A stretch of DNA of 44,799 nt from Hyphomicrobiales bacterium (GTDB taxonomy: Bacteria > Pseudomonadota > Alphaproteobacteria > Rhizobiales > Devosiaceae). Positions within the stretch are counted from its first letter, which is position 1. Each line of letters opens with the position of its first letter. The translations under genes were made by a program, and so were the position numbers. The stretch is from contig SEEL01000026.1 in NCBI GenBank assembly GCA_004144345.1, forward strand, positions 1 to 44,799. Direction: 5' to 3'. The notes under the pieces are model-generated. The model did not search any database, was not told the origin of the DNA, and saw nothing but the letters and a program-made list of their open reading frames with translations. Positions 16,696 to 25,254 of the stretch are shown piece by piece.

Positions 16696-17991
16696 ATGAC
16701 ATTCTTGACTTCGAGGCGGACGCTCATCGCGACCGTCGCCGCGCTCTCGCTTCTGGCGGGGACCGGCTATGCCCAGGCGCAGGTGACACTGTCCTATCTG
16801 ATTGACGACAACCCGACCAATCTGGCGACGGCCGAGGCCCTCAAGGCCGCGTTCGAAGCCGAGAACCCCGATATCAAGATCGATATCGAAACCCGTCCGG
16901 GCGGCGGCGAAGGCGACAATATCGTCAAGACGCGCCTCGCCACCGGCGAAATGACCGACGTGTTCCGCTACAATGCGGGCTCGCTGTTCCAGGCGCTCAA
17001 CGCGCCGCAGACCATGATGGATCTGACCGACGAGCCGTTCCAGGCCAATGTCATCGACAGCTTCAAGCCGGTCGTGACGGCGACCGACGGCCGCGTCTAT
17101 GGCGTGCCGGAAGAAGCCTCGATGGGCGGCGGCATCCTCTACAACAAGAAGATCTATGCCGAGCTCGGTCTGTCGGTGCCCAAGTCGTGGGCCGACTTCA
17201 TGGCCAACAACGAGAAGGTCAAGGCCGCCGGCAAGGTGCCGGTCATCCAGACCTTCGGCGACACCTGGACCAGCCAGCTCTTCGTTCTGGCGGACTATTA
17301 CAACGTGCAGGCGGCGGTGCCGACCTTTGCCGCCGACTACACGGCCGGCAAGGCCAAGTACGCCACGACGCCCGCCGCCATGGCCGGCTTCCAGTACGGC
17401 GAAGACGTGTTCAAGGCCGGCTACCTCAACGAGGACTTTGCGGCGGCCGTGTTCGATGACGGCCTGCGCATGGTTGCTACCGGTGAGGGCGCGCACTACC
17501 CGATGCTGACTTTCGCCATCGGTGGTATCTCTCAGAACTATCCCGAGAACCTGCAGGATGTCGGCTTCTTCGCCATCCCGGGCCCTGATGCGAGCTCCAA
17601 CGGCCTGACCGTCTGGATGCCGGCCGCGGTCTATATCTCCAAGACCACCCAGCACCCGGAAGAAGCCAAGAAGTTCGTCTCCTTCATCGCCAGCACTAAG
17701 GGCTGCGATGCGCGGACGTCCGCCAACGGCGCCACCGGTCCGTACCTGATCAAGGGCTGCGAACTGCCCGCCGACGTGCCGGCTGCCGTCGCCGACTTGC
17801 TGCCGTACTTCCAGACGGAAGGCGGCACGGCGCCTGCCCTCGAGTTCCTCTCGCCCATCAAGGGCCCGGCGCTCGAGCAGATCACGGTCGAAGTCGGCTC
17901 GGGCATCCGCCCGGCTGCCGAAGCCGCCGCGCTCTACGACGAAGACGTCAAGAAGCAGGCCATGCAGCTCGGTCTTCCCGGCTGGAACTGA
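16696..17991 (+). CDS. ABC sugar importer, periplasmic binding protein (second CUT1 system)
   Basis: A 431-residue family-1 solute-binding protein. Seen: an N-terminal signal with twin Arg (TSRRTLIATVAALSLLAGTGYAQA|Q, ~1-28), a binding fold starting VTLSYLIDDNPTNL, and the family block YGVPEEASMGGGILYNKKIY. ATG at 16696 follows GGGAGGA (16684-16690); an earlier in-frame ATG lacks a leader. The gene starts 61 bp after the rhamnosidase stop, so it is probably in the same operon and binds rhamnose-containing oligosaccharides. That ligand is inferred from context only. Confidence 0.92.
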   Translation: MTFLTSRRTLIATVAALSLLAGTGYAQAQVTLSYLIDDNPTNLATAEALKAAFEAENPDIKIDIETRPGGGEGDNIVKTRLATGEMTDVFRYNAGSLFQALNAPQTMMDLTDEPFQANVIDSFKPVVTATDGRVYGVPEEASMGGGILYNKKIYAELGLSVPKSWADFMANNEKVKAAGKVPVIQTFGDTWTSQLFVLADYYNVQAAVPTFAADYTAGKAKYATTPAAMAGFQYGEDVFKAGYLNEDFAAAVFDDGLRMVATGEGAHYPMLTFAIGGISQNYPENLQDVGFFAIPGPDASSNGLTVWMPAAVYISKTTQHPEEAKKFVSFIASTKGCDARTSANGATGPYLIKGCELPADVPAAVADLLPYFQTEGGTAPALEFLSPIKGPALEQITVEVGSGIRPAAEAAALYDEDVKKQAMQLGLPGWN

Positions 17992-18006
17992 TCCTGACAC
18001 ACTGAC

Positions 18007-18032
18007 CTCGCACCCGGGCAACCGGGTGCGAG
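18007..18032 (+). terminator. Intercistronic hairpin between binding protein and permease (second system)
   Basis: CTCGCACCCGG, loop GCAA, CCGGGTGCGAG: a perfect 11-bp stem closed by a GNRA tetraloop, 15 nt after the stop. It has the same position and strength as the hairpin at 8272-8297 but a different sequence. Confidence 0.7.
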
Positions 18033-18054
18033 CCTTCCTGGGAGAGTGAGGCGT

Positions 18055-18969
18055 ATGTCGGTAGCCATCGAAGCAAGCGCCGCACCGCGTCCGGCGCCGG
18101 ACAATCTGCGTCGCGTCAAGAGCGCCTATCCGACCTGGTTCTTCCTGCCCGCCGCGATCATCTATGGCGTGCTGTTCCTCTTCCCGACCATCGCCTCGCT
18201 GTTCTTCAGCCTCACGCGCTGGACCCTGTTTGAAGCGCAGTTCATCGGCCTCGACAATTTCGCGCAGTTCTTTCGCGAGCCGTTCCTCGTCAAGGGACTG
18301 GTCAACACCCTCATCTACGGCTTCGTGACCTCCGGCCTCAAGGTCGTGCTCGGCACGCTGCTGGCTCTGCTGCTGACCTCCGACATCATCGGTCGCGGCT
18401 ATCTGCGCGCCGTCGTCTTCTTCCCCACGCTGGTCTCCACCATCGGCGTCGGCATCACCTTCACCGTGATGATGCATCCCACCAACGGCATCATCAACGA
18501 AGCCATCTCGCTGTTCGGCATCAAGGGGCCGGGCTGGCTCACCGATCCGCGCTTCGCGCTGCTCTCGGTCGCGCTTGTCGATGTCTGGAAGGGCGTTGGC
18601 CTCGCCACGCTCATCTACATCGCCGGCATCGTCTCCATCCCGCGCGACTATTTCGAGGCCAGCAAGATCGATGGCGCCAGCGCCTGGCAGAATTTCTGGG
18701 AGATCACGCTACCGCTGCTGAAGCCGGCGACCATCACCGTCGTCACGCTCTCGCTGATTGGCGGCCTGCGCTCCTTCGATCTCATCTGGGCCATGACCCG
18801 CGGCGGTCCGGGCTTCACCTCCGACGTAATCGCCTCGGTGATCTACAAGCAATACCAGGCCGGCTTCTATGGCCTCTCGACCGCGGGCAACGTCGTGCTG
18901 TTCGTCATGGTCGCCATCATCATCGTCCCGATCTCCGTCTTCCTCAACCGGCGCGAGGTCGAAGAATGA
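18055..18969 (+). CDS. ABC sugar importer permease (second CUT1 system, first subunit)
   Basis: A 304-residue MalF-type permease with about six transmembrane helices after a ~25-residue cytoplasmic tail. Seen: EAA loop FEASKIDGASAWQNFWEITL. ATG at 18055 is chosen over GTG 18046 because GGGAGAG (18040-18046) would abut the GTG. It ends in an ATGA overlap with the next permease. Confidence 0.92.
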   Translation: MSVAIEASAAPRPAPDNLRRVKSAYPTWFFLPAAIIYGVLFLFPTIASLFFSLTRWTLFEAQFIGLDNFAQFFREPFLVKGLVNTLIYGFVTSGLKVVLGTLLALLLTSDIIGRGYLRAVVFFPTLVSTIGVGITFTVMMHPTNGIINEAISLFGIKGPGWLTDPRFALLSVALVDVWKGVGLATLIYIAGIVSIPRDYFEASKIDGASAWQNFWEITLPLLKPATITVVTLSLIGGLRSFDLIWAMTRGGPGFTSDVIASVIYKQYQAGFYGLSTAGNVVLFVMVAIIIVPISVFLNRREVEE

Positions 18970-19793
18970 ACCATGCCCGCCGCTACTGGGTAGGGGGCAT
19001 TGCCATCGTTGCGTCGGTGGTGGTCTTCCTCGTGCCCTTCGCCTTCATCATTCTGATGTCGATGAAGGACCGCAAGCAGGCCTCGCTGCGCAATTTCGAC
19101 CTGCCGGTGAACTGGCAGCTGTGGGACAACCTCGTCGCCGTCGTGCAGACCCGCGACTACATGCTGGTCACGGCCTTCATCAATTCCACCATTCTCACCG
19201 TCGCCAGCGTCACGCTGCTGGTGATCTTCGGCGCCATGGTCGGCTTCGTGCTGCAGCGCCGTCCGTCGCGCTGGAGCGGCATCGCCAATTTCTTCGTCCT
19301 GGCCGGGCTCATCATTCCCCCGGCCGTCGTGCCCACCATCTGGGTGCTGCAGGGCATCAATCTGTTCAAGACCATGCATGGCATGATCCTGATCGAGGTC
19401 GCCTACGGCCTCAGTTTCTCTGTGCTGCTGTTCCGGGCCTTCATCGCCTCGGTGCCGCGCGAACTGGACGAAGCTGCCATCATCGACGGCGCCGGTCCGT
19501 TGCGTCTCTTCTTCTCGGTCATCCTGCCGCTGCTCAGGCCCGTGGTGATCACCGTGATCGTCGTCCAGTCGGTGGCCATCTTCAACGATTTCACCAACCC
19601 GCTCTATTATCTGCCGGGCAAGGAAAACGTCACCGTGCAGCTGACGCTCTACAATTTCCAGAGCCAGTTCAGCACGCAGTTCAACCTGCTCTTCATGAAC
19701 ATCCTGCTGATCACCATACCGCCGCTGCTCGTCTACATTTTCTTCAACCGGCAGATCGTCGCCGGCATGACGGCCGGCGCGGTGAAGGGCTAG
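18966..19793 (+). CDS. ABC sugar importer permease (second CUT1 system, second subunit)
   Basis: A 275-residue MalG-type permease. Seen: six predicted transmembrane helices, EAA loop DEAAIIDGAGPLRLFFSVIL and C-terminal GMTAGAVKG. It starts in the ATGA overlap. No ATPase gene follows; instead the TAG stop shares a CTAG with the stop of the convergent NagA gene. The importer must therefore borrow an ATPase, plausibly the one at 10100. Confidence 0.92.
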   Translation: MNHARRYWVGGIAIVASVVVFLVPFAFIILMSMKDRKQASLRNFDLPVNWQLWDNLVAVVQTRDYMLVTAFINSTILTVASVTLLVIFGAMVGFVLQRRPSRWSGIANFFVLAGLIIPPAVVPTIWVLQGINLFKTMHGMILIEVAYGLSFSVLLFRAFIASVPRELDEAAIIDGAGPLRLFFSVILPLLRPVVITVIVVQSVAIFNDFTNPLYYLPGKENVTVQLTLYNFQSQFSTQFNLLFMNILLITIPPLLVYIFFNRQIVAGMTAGAVKG

Positions 19794-20926
19794 GCGCGAA
19801 CGCCCCAACGCCAGACGCCGGCGATTTCGACGGCGTCGCTCAGCAGCACGAAATCGGCAATCGCGCCCGGCACCAGGCGGCCGGTCGCACTGCCGATCGC
19901 GGCCGCCGGATACGCCGTCGCCATCCGCAGCGTCTCGCCGAGGTCGAGCCCGTAGGTGAAGTGCGTGTAGCGCAGCGCCTCGTCCATCGTGAGGTCGGCG
20001 CCGGCCAGCGTGCCGTCATCGAGCCGCAGCGCGCCGTCGCGCCGGTGGATCGTCCGGCCATTGAGCTCGAAGCTCGTCAGGTCGGTGCCCGCCTGCGACA
20101 TTGAATCGGAGACGAGGAAGATGCGCCCCGGGCCGGCCTTGGCGCGCAGCGCCACGCCGATGCTCGCCGGGTGCACATGAATGCCGTCGGCGATGAGGCC
20201 CGCCGACACCGTGCCGTGATGCAGCACCGCGCCCACCATGCCGGGGTCGCGATTGCCCATCTGGCTCATCGCATTGAACAGATGCGTCGCCATGCTCGCC
20301 CCGGCGCGGATCGCCGCCGCTGCCGTCTCGAACGAGCAATCCGTATGGCCGAGGCTCACCACGATGCCGGCCTTCACCAGCCGCGCGATCTGCTCCGGCG
20401 TCACGCTCTCGGGCGCCACCGTCACCTTGAGATGCGGCAACGCCGCGCGGCCGCGCTCGAGCCGCACGAGGTCGGTCTCATCCATCGCACGGATCAATTG
20501 CGGATCATGCGCGCCCTTGCGCGCCTTGCTCAGATGCGGGCCTTCGAGATGCAGCCCAAGAAAACCTGGCGCGCCTCGTTGCGTCGCCGCGGCACCCGCC
20601 GCCAGCACCCGGTCCGTCACCTCGGCCGTGTCGGTAATCAGCGTCGGCAGTAGCCCCGTCACGCCAAAGCGGGCATGCACATCGCACACCATCGCCAGAT
20701 CGTCGGCGCCGGTGTTGGGGCCGACCAGATGGCCGCCACCCCCATTGACCTGCAAATCGAGAAAACCCGGCGCAATCATGCCGCCGGGCAGGGGGATCTT
20801 CACCGCGCCGTCGGGCGCCGGCCCGATGGCAACCACGCGGTCGCCCTCGACGACGAGCGTGGCGTCATCATGCCAGGTCGCGCCATCGAAAATGCGGGCG
20901 CCGCTATAGGCGGTGAGGTCACTCAT
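19790..20926 (-). CDS. nagA: N-acetylglucosamine-6-phosphate deacetylase
   Basis: A 378-residue amidohydrolase removing acetate from GlcNAc-6-phosphate in the cytoplasm. Seen: APGFLDLQVNGGGG near 52-65, LHLEGPHLS (metal-binding Glu), SLGHTD and THLFNAM (metal-binding His), ADGIHVHP and the catalytic Asp region LVSDSMSQAG. Length is normal for NagA. It is the last gene of a minus-strand operon with importer, ROK kinase, GntR and SIS protein. A hairpin lies between it and the SIS gene. The related AgaA (GalNAc-6-P) cannot be excluded from sequence alone. Confidence 0.92.
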   Translation of the reverse strand: MSDLTAYSGARIFDGATWHDDATLVVEGDRVVAIGPAPDGAVKIPLPGGMIAPGFLDLQVNGGGGHLVGPNTGADDLAMVCDVHARFGVTGLLPTLITDTAEVTDRVLAAGAAATQRGAPGFLGLHLEGPHLSKARKGAHDPQLIRAMDETDLVRLERGRAALPHLKVTVAPESVTPEQIARLVKAGIVVSLGHTDCSFETAAAAIRAGASMATHLFNAMSQMGNRDPGMVGAVLHHGTVSAGLIADGIHVHPASIGVALRAKAGPGRIFLVSDSMSQAGTDLTSFELNGRTIHRRDGALRLDDGTLAGADLTMDEALRYTHFTYGLDLGETLRMATAYPAAAIGSATGRLVPGAIADFVLLSDAVEIAGVWRWGVRA

Positions 20927-20938
20927 CAGTCAAATGGT

Positions 20939-20968
20939 CCCGGGCGGCAGGGTCAGCTCCCGCCCGGG
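20939..20968 (-). terminator. Intercistronic hairpin between the SIS gene and nagA
   Basis: CCCGGGCGG and CCGCCCGGG with a 12-nt loop, in the 50-bp gap. No T-tract. It probably tunes nagA expression relative to the upstream genes rather than ending the operon. Confidence 0.5.
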
Positions 20969-20976
20969 TACACTCC

Positions 20977-21771
20977 TTAGCCCTGCTTGGCCATGGACTT
21001 CTTGAACTGCGGCAGATGCTTCTGCTGCGCGTCCAGCATGCGCTCGCGATACTGGCCGTAGATGATGTCGGTATCGTGCAGCGTCACGCCGGCAATGGTC
21101 GGCGAGGCGAAGACCGGCAGCTCGACGCCCTGGTCGGCCAGCTTCTGCGCCGTGCGCGCCACCAACTCATGCATCATCATCATGGCGAGCACGGTGGACG
21201 ATCCGGCGACCGGACGGCTCCAGCCCTTCACGGCGACAATCGCGTCTTCCACCGGCGAGCCGGTGTCGATCACGATATCGGCCGCATGCGGCAGGCGCTT
21301 GCCCGAGCTGTGCGTGGCCGGCTTCGACGCGTTCGACGTCGCCGTGATGGCGATCACCGTCATGCCGCGTTCCTTGGCATAGAGCGCCGTGTCGATGCCC
21401 GAGGCATTGCTGCCCGAATGGCCGAAGATCACGATCGTGTCGCCGGCATTGAGCGGCTGGTGGTCGAGGAACTTGTCGGCATAGTTCTCGGTACGCTCGA
21501 GCCACAGCAGCTCGCGCACGCCGCCGGCGCCCAGGATGTTGTGCCACATCAGGCGCGGGTCGGTTAGCGGATTGAAGCCGACATAGGAACCGTAGCGCGG
21601 ATAGGTTTCCTGCACGGGCAGCACCGAGTGGCCCGAACCATAGAGATGGACGAGGCCCTTGTTGGCGAGCGTGGCGCTCATGGCGTTCGATGCGGCTTCG
21701 AACGCCGCTTCGTTGCCGGCCGCCGCCTTCTCGGCGATGGCCGCCAGTTTGGAAATGTAGAGCGTAGACAT
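20977..21771 (-). CDS. SIS-domain (sugar phosphate isomerase-like) protein
   Basis: A 264-residue SIS (sugar isomerase) fold protein of the UPF0309 type. Seen: N-terminal helices, the phosphosugar-binding loop LYGSGHSVLP (~41-50), FGHSGSNASGID (~118-129) and IAITATSNASK. SIS proteins bind phosphosugars as isomerases, deaminases, etherases or regulators. Here it sits between a GntR regulator and NagA, where NagB deaminase would be expected, so it may process glucosamine-6-phosphate or a related amino-sugar phosphate. ATG 21771 is preferred for N-terminal family fit; ATG 21798, overlapping the GntR stop, is the alternative. Confidence 0.8.
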   Translation of the reverse strand: MSTLYISKLAAIAEKAAAGNEAAFEAASNAMSATLANKGLVHLYGSGHSVLPVQETYPRYGSYVGFNPLTDPRLMWHNILGAGGVRELLWLERTENYADKFLDHQPLNAGDTIVIFGHSGSNASGIDTALYAKERGMTVIAITATSNASKPATHSSGKRLPHAADIVIDTGSPVEDAIVAVKGWSRPVAGSSTVLAMMMMHELVARTAQKLADQGVELPVFASPTIAGVTLHDTDIIYGQYRERMLDAQQKHLPQFKKSMAKQG

Positions 21772-21790
21772 GGGGGAGTGCCTTTCAGGG

Positions 21791-22537
21791 TCAGACATAG
21801 AGGGTGGAGCGGATCTCGTAGCGGTCCGCGCGCATGGTGGAGAGGGCATATTCGAACGGCCCCCTCGCATCGAAGGCGATACGTTCGACCTCGAAGGCCG
21901 GCGTTCCCGCCGGCAATTGGATGATCTCGGCATCCGCCGCATCGACACTGCCGACGCGATAGACTTCCTTGGCCTTGACCGGGATGATCTCGCAGCGCTC
22001 CTTGAGCCAGGCATAGAGCGACTGCACATTGCCGGCATCGTCATAGAGCCCCGGCACCCGCGCTTCCGGCAGATGGCTGGTCTGGATACCGATGGGCAGG
22101 CCGTTGCCGAGCCTGAGGCGCTTCAGTTGCACCACCGGTTCGCCCAGCGCGATCTCGAGCGCATCCGCCATCTCTTCGTTCGCCGGCACGCGATGCGCCT
22201 CGATCAGCCGGGTGCTCGCGGCGAGCGCCAGCGTCCGCATTTCGTCGGTGAAGCTGGTGAGGCCGCGCACACCGGCGACCACGGTCGCCGAGCGCACGAA
22301 GGTCCCGCGCCCATGCTCGCGCCGCAACAGTCCGGCTTCCTCGATATTGCGCAGCGCATGGCGCACCGTGATCCGCGAAATGCCCAGCATCTCGCACAGT
22401 CTGTCTTCGGTCGGGATCTGCGACCCCGATGTCCATTCGCCGCGCTCGATGAAGGAACGCAGTACCATCTCCGCCTGGTGCCACAGCGGCTCGGGGCGGC
22501 GGCGGTCGGGCCGCTGCAGGCCAGTCGCTTCAGCCAT
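21791..22537 (-). CDS. GntR-family regulator, HutC/UTRA type
   Basis: A 248-residue regulator. Seen: an N-terminal winged helix (LWHQAEMVLRSFIERGEW...PTEDRLCEMLGISRITVRHALRNIEEAGLLRREHGRGTFV, residues ~18-80) and a C-terminal UTRA effector domain (~95-248). The family includes NagR/DasR, which sense amino-sugar phosphates. It lies within the amino-sugar operon, between the ROK kinase (8-nt overlap) and the SIS gene, so autoregulation of the operon is likely. ATG 22537 is supported by GGAGGA upstream. A candidate operator lies at 26603-26618. Confidence 0.9.
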   Translation of the reverse strand: MAEATGLQRPDRRRPEPLWHQAEMVLRSFIERGEWTSGSQIPTEDRLCEMLGISRITVRHALRNIEEAGLLRREHGRGTFVRSATVVAGVRGLTSFTDEMRTLALAASTRLIEAHRVPANEEMADALEIALGEPVVQLKRLRLGNGLPIGIQTSHLPEARVPGLYDDAGNVQSLYAWLKERCEIIPVKAKEVYRVGSVDAADAEIIQLPAGTPAFEVERIAFDARGPFEYALSTMRADRYEIRSTLYV

Positions 22538-23411
22538 TGTCGTTCCTCCATGACGGACCGCGGGCGCCGGCCACCGCCGCGCCCACCAATCCCGCTTTCG
22601 GGCCGAACTGCCCGGGCCTGAGTTCGATTGCGCGCAGATGCGGCGGCAGCTGCCACTGCAGCGCATCGAGCACCAGCGGCGCCAGCACGTCGAACGACGC
22701 AGCCACGCCCCCGGCAAGGATCACGGCTTCCGGGTCGAGCAGCGCGACGGCCCCGGCGAGCGTCGTGCCCAGCGCGTGCATCGGCACCGCCAGCGCTGCG
22801 CGCGCTTCGGCATTGCCCGCCCGCGCCGCTGCGACCAGCGCCGTACCATCTTCGAGCCCAAGCCCATGCGCCGCCGCATCGAGCGCGCGGCCCGATGCCT
22901 GTCGCTCCAGCCAGCCGCTGCGATCCTCACCCGGATCATCGAGATCGGCCGCCGCCCAGCCGAACGAACAGGCGCCGCCATTGCTGCCGGCGACAATCCT
23001 GCCGCCCGTCAGCACGGCCGAACCAATACCCGTGCCGATGGCGAGGAGAATGGCGTCATTGAGCCCGACTGCCGCGCCGGCCGCCACTTCCGCCAGCAGC
23101 GCCAGTTGCGCATCATTGCCGAGCCCGATGGTGATGTCGGGAAACGCTTCGGCGAGGTCGAGCCCGTCGAGATAGGGCAAATTCGGTACCCAGCGGCACA
23201 CGCTGCCGCGCGCCAGCCCCGGAATGCCGATGCCCAGATGCGTCGCGCCATGCTCGGCTATTTGCTTCGACAGCAGCGTCAGGAACGCGCTACGCGTCGT
23301 CGGCGCCGCCCAGTCTCCGACCGATTCCACCGCCGCCGGATTGGCAAGATCCGCGAGCCCGGCGCGACAGCGCGTACCGCCCAGATCGATGGCGAGAACC
23401 TGCGCGCTCAT
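22530..23411 (-). CDS. ROK-family sugar kinase
   Basis: A 293-residue sugar kinase or kinase-like protein. Seen: phosphate-1 motif LAIDLGGTRCRAGLADL (residues ~5-21), IGIPGLARG, GLGNDAQLALLAE with the catalytic-position Asp, AIGTGIGSAVLTGG, and AVILAGGVA near the C-terminus. The usual ROK zinc motif (CxCGxxGC) is absent; the segment after the GTGIG loop reads SNGGACSFGW. It starts in an ATGA overlap with the upstream permease. Context suggests phosphorylation of an imported N-acetyl-amino sugar to feed NagA. Confidence 0.85.
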   Translation of the reverse strand: MSAQVLAIDLGGTRCRAGLADLANPAAVESVGDWAAPTTRSAFLTLLSKQIAEHGATHLGIGIPGLARGSVCRWVPNLPYLDGLDLAEAFPDITIGLGNDAQLALLAEVAAGAAVGLNDAILLAIGTGIGSAVLTGGRIVAGSNGGACSFGWAAADLDDPGEDRSGWLERQASGRALDAAAHGLGLEDGTALVAAARAGNAEARAALAVPMHALGTTLAGAVALLDPEAVILAGGVAASFDVLAPLVLDALQWQLPPHLRAIELRPGQFGPKAGLVGAAVAGARGPSWRNDNG

Positions 23412-24283
23412 CCCTTCACCCCCGACGAGACAATCGAGTCGACGAAGAACCGTTGCAGCATCACGAACAACAGCACCGGCGGCAGCACCGCCAGCGTCGC
23501 GCCGGCCATCACGAGACCCGTATTCAGCGCGCCGCGATTGTAGCTGAGCAGTCGCGACAGTGAGATCACCAGCGGATAGGCGTCCGCATTGCCCTGCAGC
23601 ACCGTCAGCGGCCACAGATAGCTGTTCCAGTGATAGACGAAGGCAAACAGCGTCAGCGCCGCGATCGCCGGCAGCACCGCTGGCGCCACGATCTGGAACA
23701 GGATGCGCAGTTCGGACGAGCCATCCACCCGTGCCGCCTCGATCAGTTCATCGGGCACGCCCTTGATGAACTGCCGCATCAGGAAGATGCCGAAGGCGTT
23801 GGCGAGATTGGGCACCAGCACGCCCGCGAGGCTGCCATTGAGCCCGAGATAGCCGGTGATGCGGTAGAGCGGGATCAGCGTCACGATCGGCGGCAGGAAC
23901 ATCGTCGCGATCAGGATCGCGAACAGCGCCTCGCGATGCTTGAACTGGTATTTGGCGAACGCATAGCCCGCCATCAGGCTCGTCACGATGATCGCCACCG
24001 TCGTCACTAGCGCGATCACTGCCGAGTTGAAGAACGACCGCCCGAGCCCGATCACGTCGGACACCTGCGCATAGGCGTCGAGATTGGGCGTCGCCGGCAG
24101 CCACACCGGCGGCACCTGCATCGTCTCGGCCGGCGTCTTGAGGCTCGACATTACCATCCAGGCCAGCGGGAACGCGGCGATGACGGCGATCACGATGATC
24201 AGCAGCGTCAGCAGCGCGGCGCCCGGCTTCAACCGCAGGCGCGGGCGTTCGATCGGGCGGCGGTCGGCGGCAATGGTGCTCAT
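23408..24283 (-). CDS. ABC sugar importer permease (third CUT1 system, second subunit)
   Basis: A 291-residue MalG-type permease. Seen: a basic cytoplasmic N-terminus (ADRRPIERPRLRLKPG), about six transmembrane helices and a slightly divergent EAA loop IEAARVDGSSELRILFQIVA. ATGA overlaps link it to the upstream permease and the downstream kinase. Confidence 0.92.
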   Translation of the reverse strand: MSTIAADRRPIERPRLRLKPGAALLTLLIIVIAVIAAFPLAWMVMSSLKTPAETMQVPPVWLPATPNLDAYAQVSDVIGLGRSFFNSAVIALVTTVAIIVTSLMAGYAFAKYQFKHREALFAILIATMFLPPIVTLIPLYRITGYLGLNGSLAGVLVPNLANAFGIFLMRQFIKGVPDELIEAARVDGSSELRILFQIVAPAVLPAIAALTLFAFVYHWNSYLWPLTVLQGNADAYPLVISLSRLLSYNRGALNTGLVMAGATLAVLPPVLLFVMLQRFFVDSIVSSGVKG

Positions 24284-25176
24284 GCGCTCTTCCCTTCGCG
24301 CGACCGGAAGAAGGCGAACAGCGCCGTGATCGCGACGATCAGCGACAACATCAGCGTCACCGCCATGGCCGAGCCGAGCCCGCCTTGCGCCCGCTCGATA
24401 CCGACGCGGCGGATATGGTAGGTCAGCACATTGGTCGAGTTCACCGGCCCGCCCTGCGTGATCAGCGCCACCGGCTCGAACACCTGCACGGCATTGATGA
24501 TCGCGATCACCGACGAGAACAGCAGCGTATTGGCCAGCATCGGCAGGGTGATCGACCAGAAACGCTGCAGTGGGCTCGCGCCATCGATCTTGGCCGCCTC
24601 ATAGAGCGAATCCGGAATTTGCGTCAGCCCGGCCACCGCCAGCACGGTGAAATAGCCGATCTGCTGCCACACATTGAGCAAGACGATCGAGCCCAGCGCC
24701 GTCTGCGGCGCACTCAGCCACGTCTGCGGTGGAATGCCGATCCAGCCCAGCATCTGGTTGATCGGCCCTTCGCTGGGCGAATAGAGCTTTGAGAACACCA
24801 GCGCCACGGCGATCATCGGCACCATATAGGTCGCGAACAGCACGGTGCGCAGGAAGATGCCGCCCGGCGCCAGCTTCTGGTGCACCAACAGGCCCAGCAG
24901 CACCGACAGCGGCAGGATCACCACCACCGAGGCGAGCGTGTAGATGCCAGTATTGAGCAGCGCCGCCTTGAAGTCGCGGCCCACCGAATTGCCGGCGAAA
25001 ATGTCGAAGAAATTCTGCAGCCCGACAAAGGTCGCCGTCTCGAAGCCGGTCTGCGTCGACCATTCATGGAACGACAGCCAGATCGTCAGCAGCATCGGCA
25101 CGATGATGAACACCCCGAGCAGGAGCGTCGCTGGCGCCAGCATGAAGAACGCCGATCGGTGCTGACTGAACTGCAT
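24280..25176 (-). CDS. ABC sugar importer permease (third CUT1 system, first subunit)
   Basis: A 298-residue MalF-type permease with six predicted transmembrane segments (first ~12-32, LAPATLLLGVFIIVPMLLTI). Seen: EAA loop YEAAKIDGASPLQRFWSITL. ATG at 25176; it lies 78 bp downstream of the binding-protein gene across two hairpins, and overlaps the next permease by ATGA. Confidence 0.92.
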   Translation of the reverse strand: MQFSQHRSAFFMLAPATLLLGVFIIVPMLLTIWLSFHEWSTQTGFETATFVGLQNFFDIFAGNSVGRDFKAALLNTGIYTLASVVVILPLSVLLGLLVHQKLAPGGIFLRTVLFATYMVPMIAVALVFSKLYSPSEGPINQMLGWIGIPPQTWLSAPQTALGSIVLLNVWQQIGYFTVLAVAGLTQIPDSLYEAAKIDGASPLQRFWSITLPMLANTLLFSSVIAIINAVQVFEPVALITQGGPVNSTNVLTYHIRRVGIERAQGGLGSAMAVTLMLSLIVAITALFAFFRSREGKSA

Positions 25177-25207
25177 TGGGGAGAAGAACCGTAGGCTGGA
25201 GGAAATT

Positions 25208-25250
25208 GCCAGGCGGAAAAATCCCGCCTGGCGAGGTTCGGGAGGAACCT
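25208..25250 (-). terminator. Two tandem intercistronic hairpins (third importer)
   Basis: Directly after the binding-protein stop (25255) on the minus strand there are two stems: a small one with arms 25234-25239 and 25245-25250 (AGGTTC/GAACCT), then a strong one with arms 25208-25216 and 25224-25232 (GCCAGGCGG/CCGCCTGGC). No T-tract follows the strong stem. This is the third case of a hairpin at this junction. Confidence 0.65.
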
Positions 25251-25254
25251 GAGT

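Noticed and set aside
20977-21771. Calling the SIS protein NagB or GlmS
   Set aside because: It lacks the NagB fold motifs and the glutaminase domain of GlmS; only the SIS phosphosugar loops are visible.
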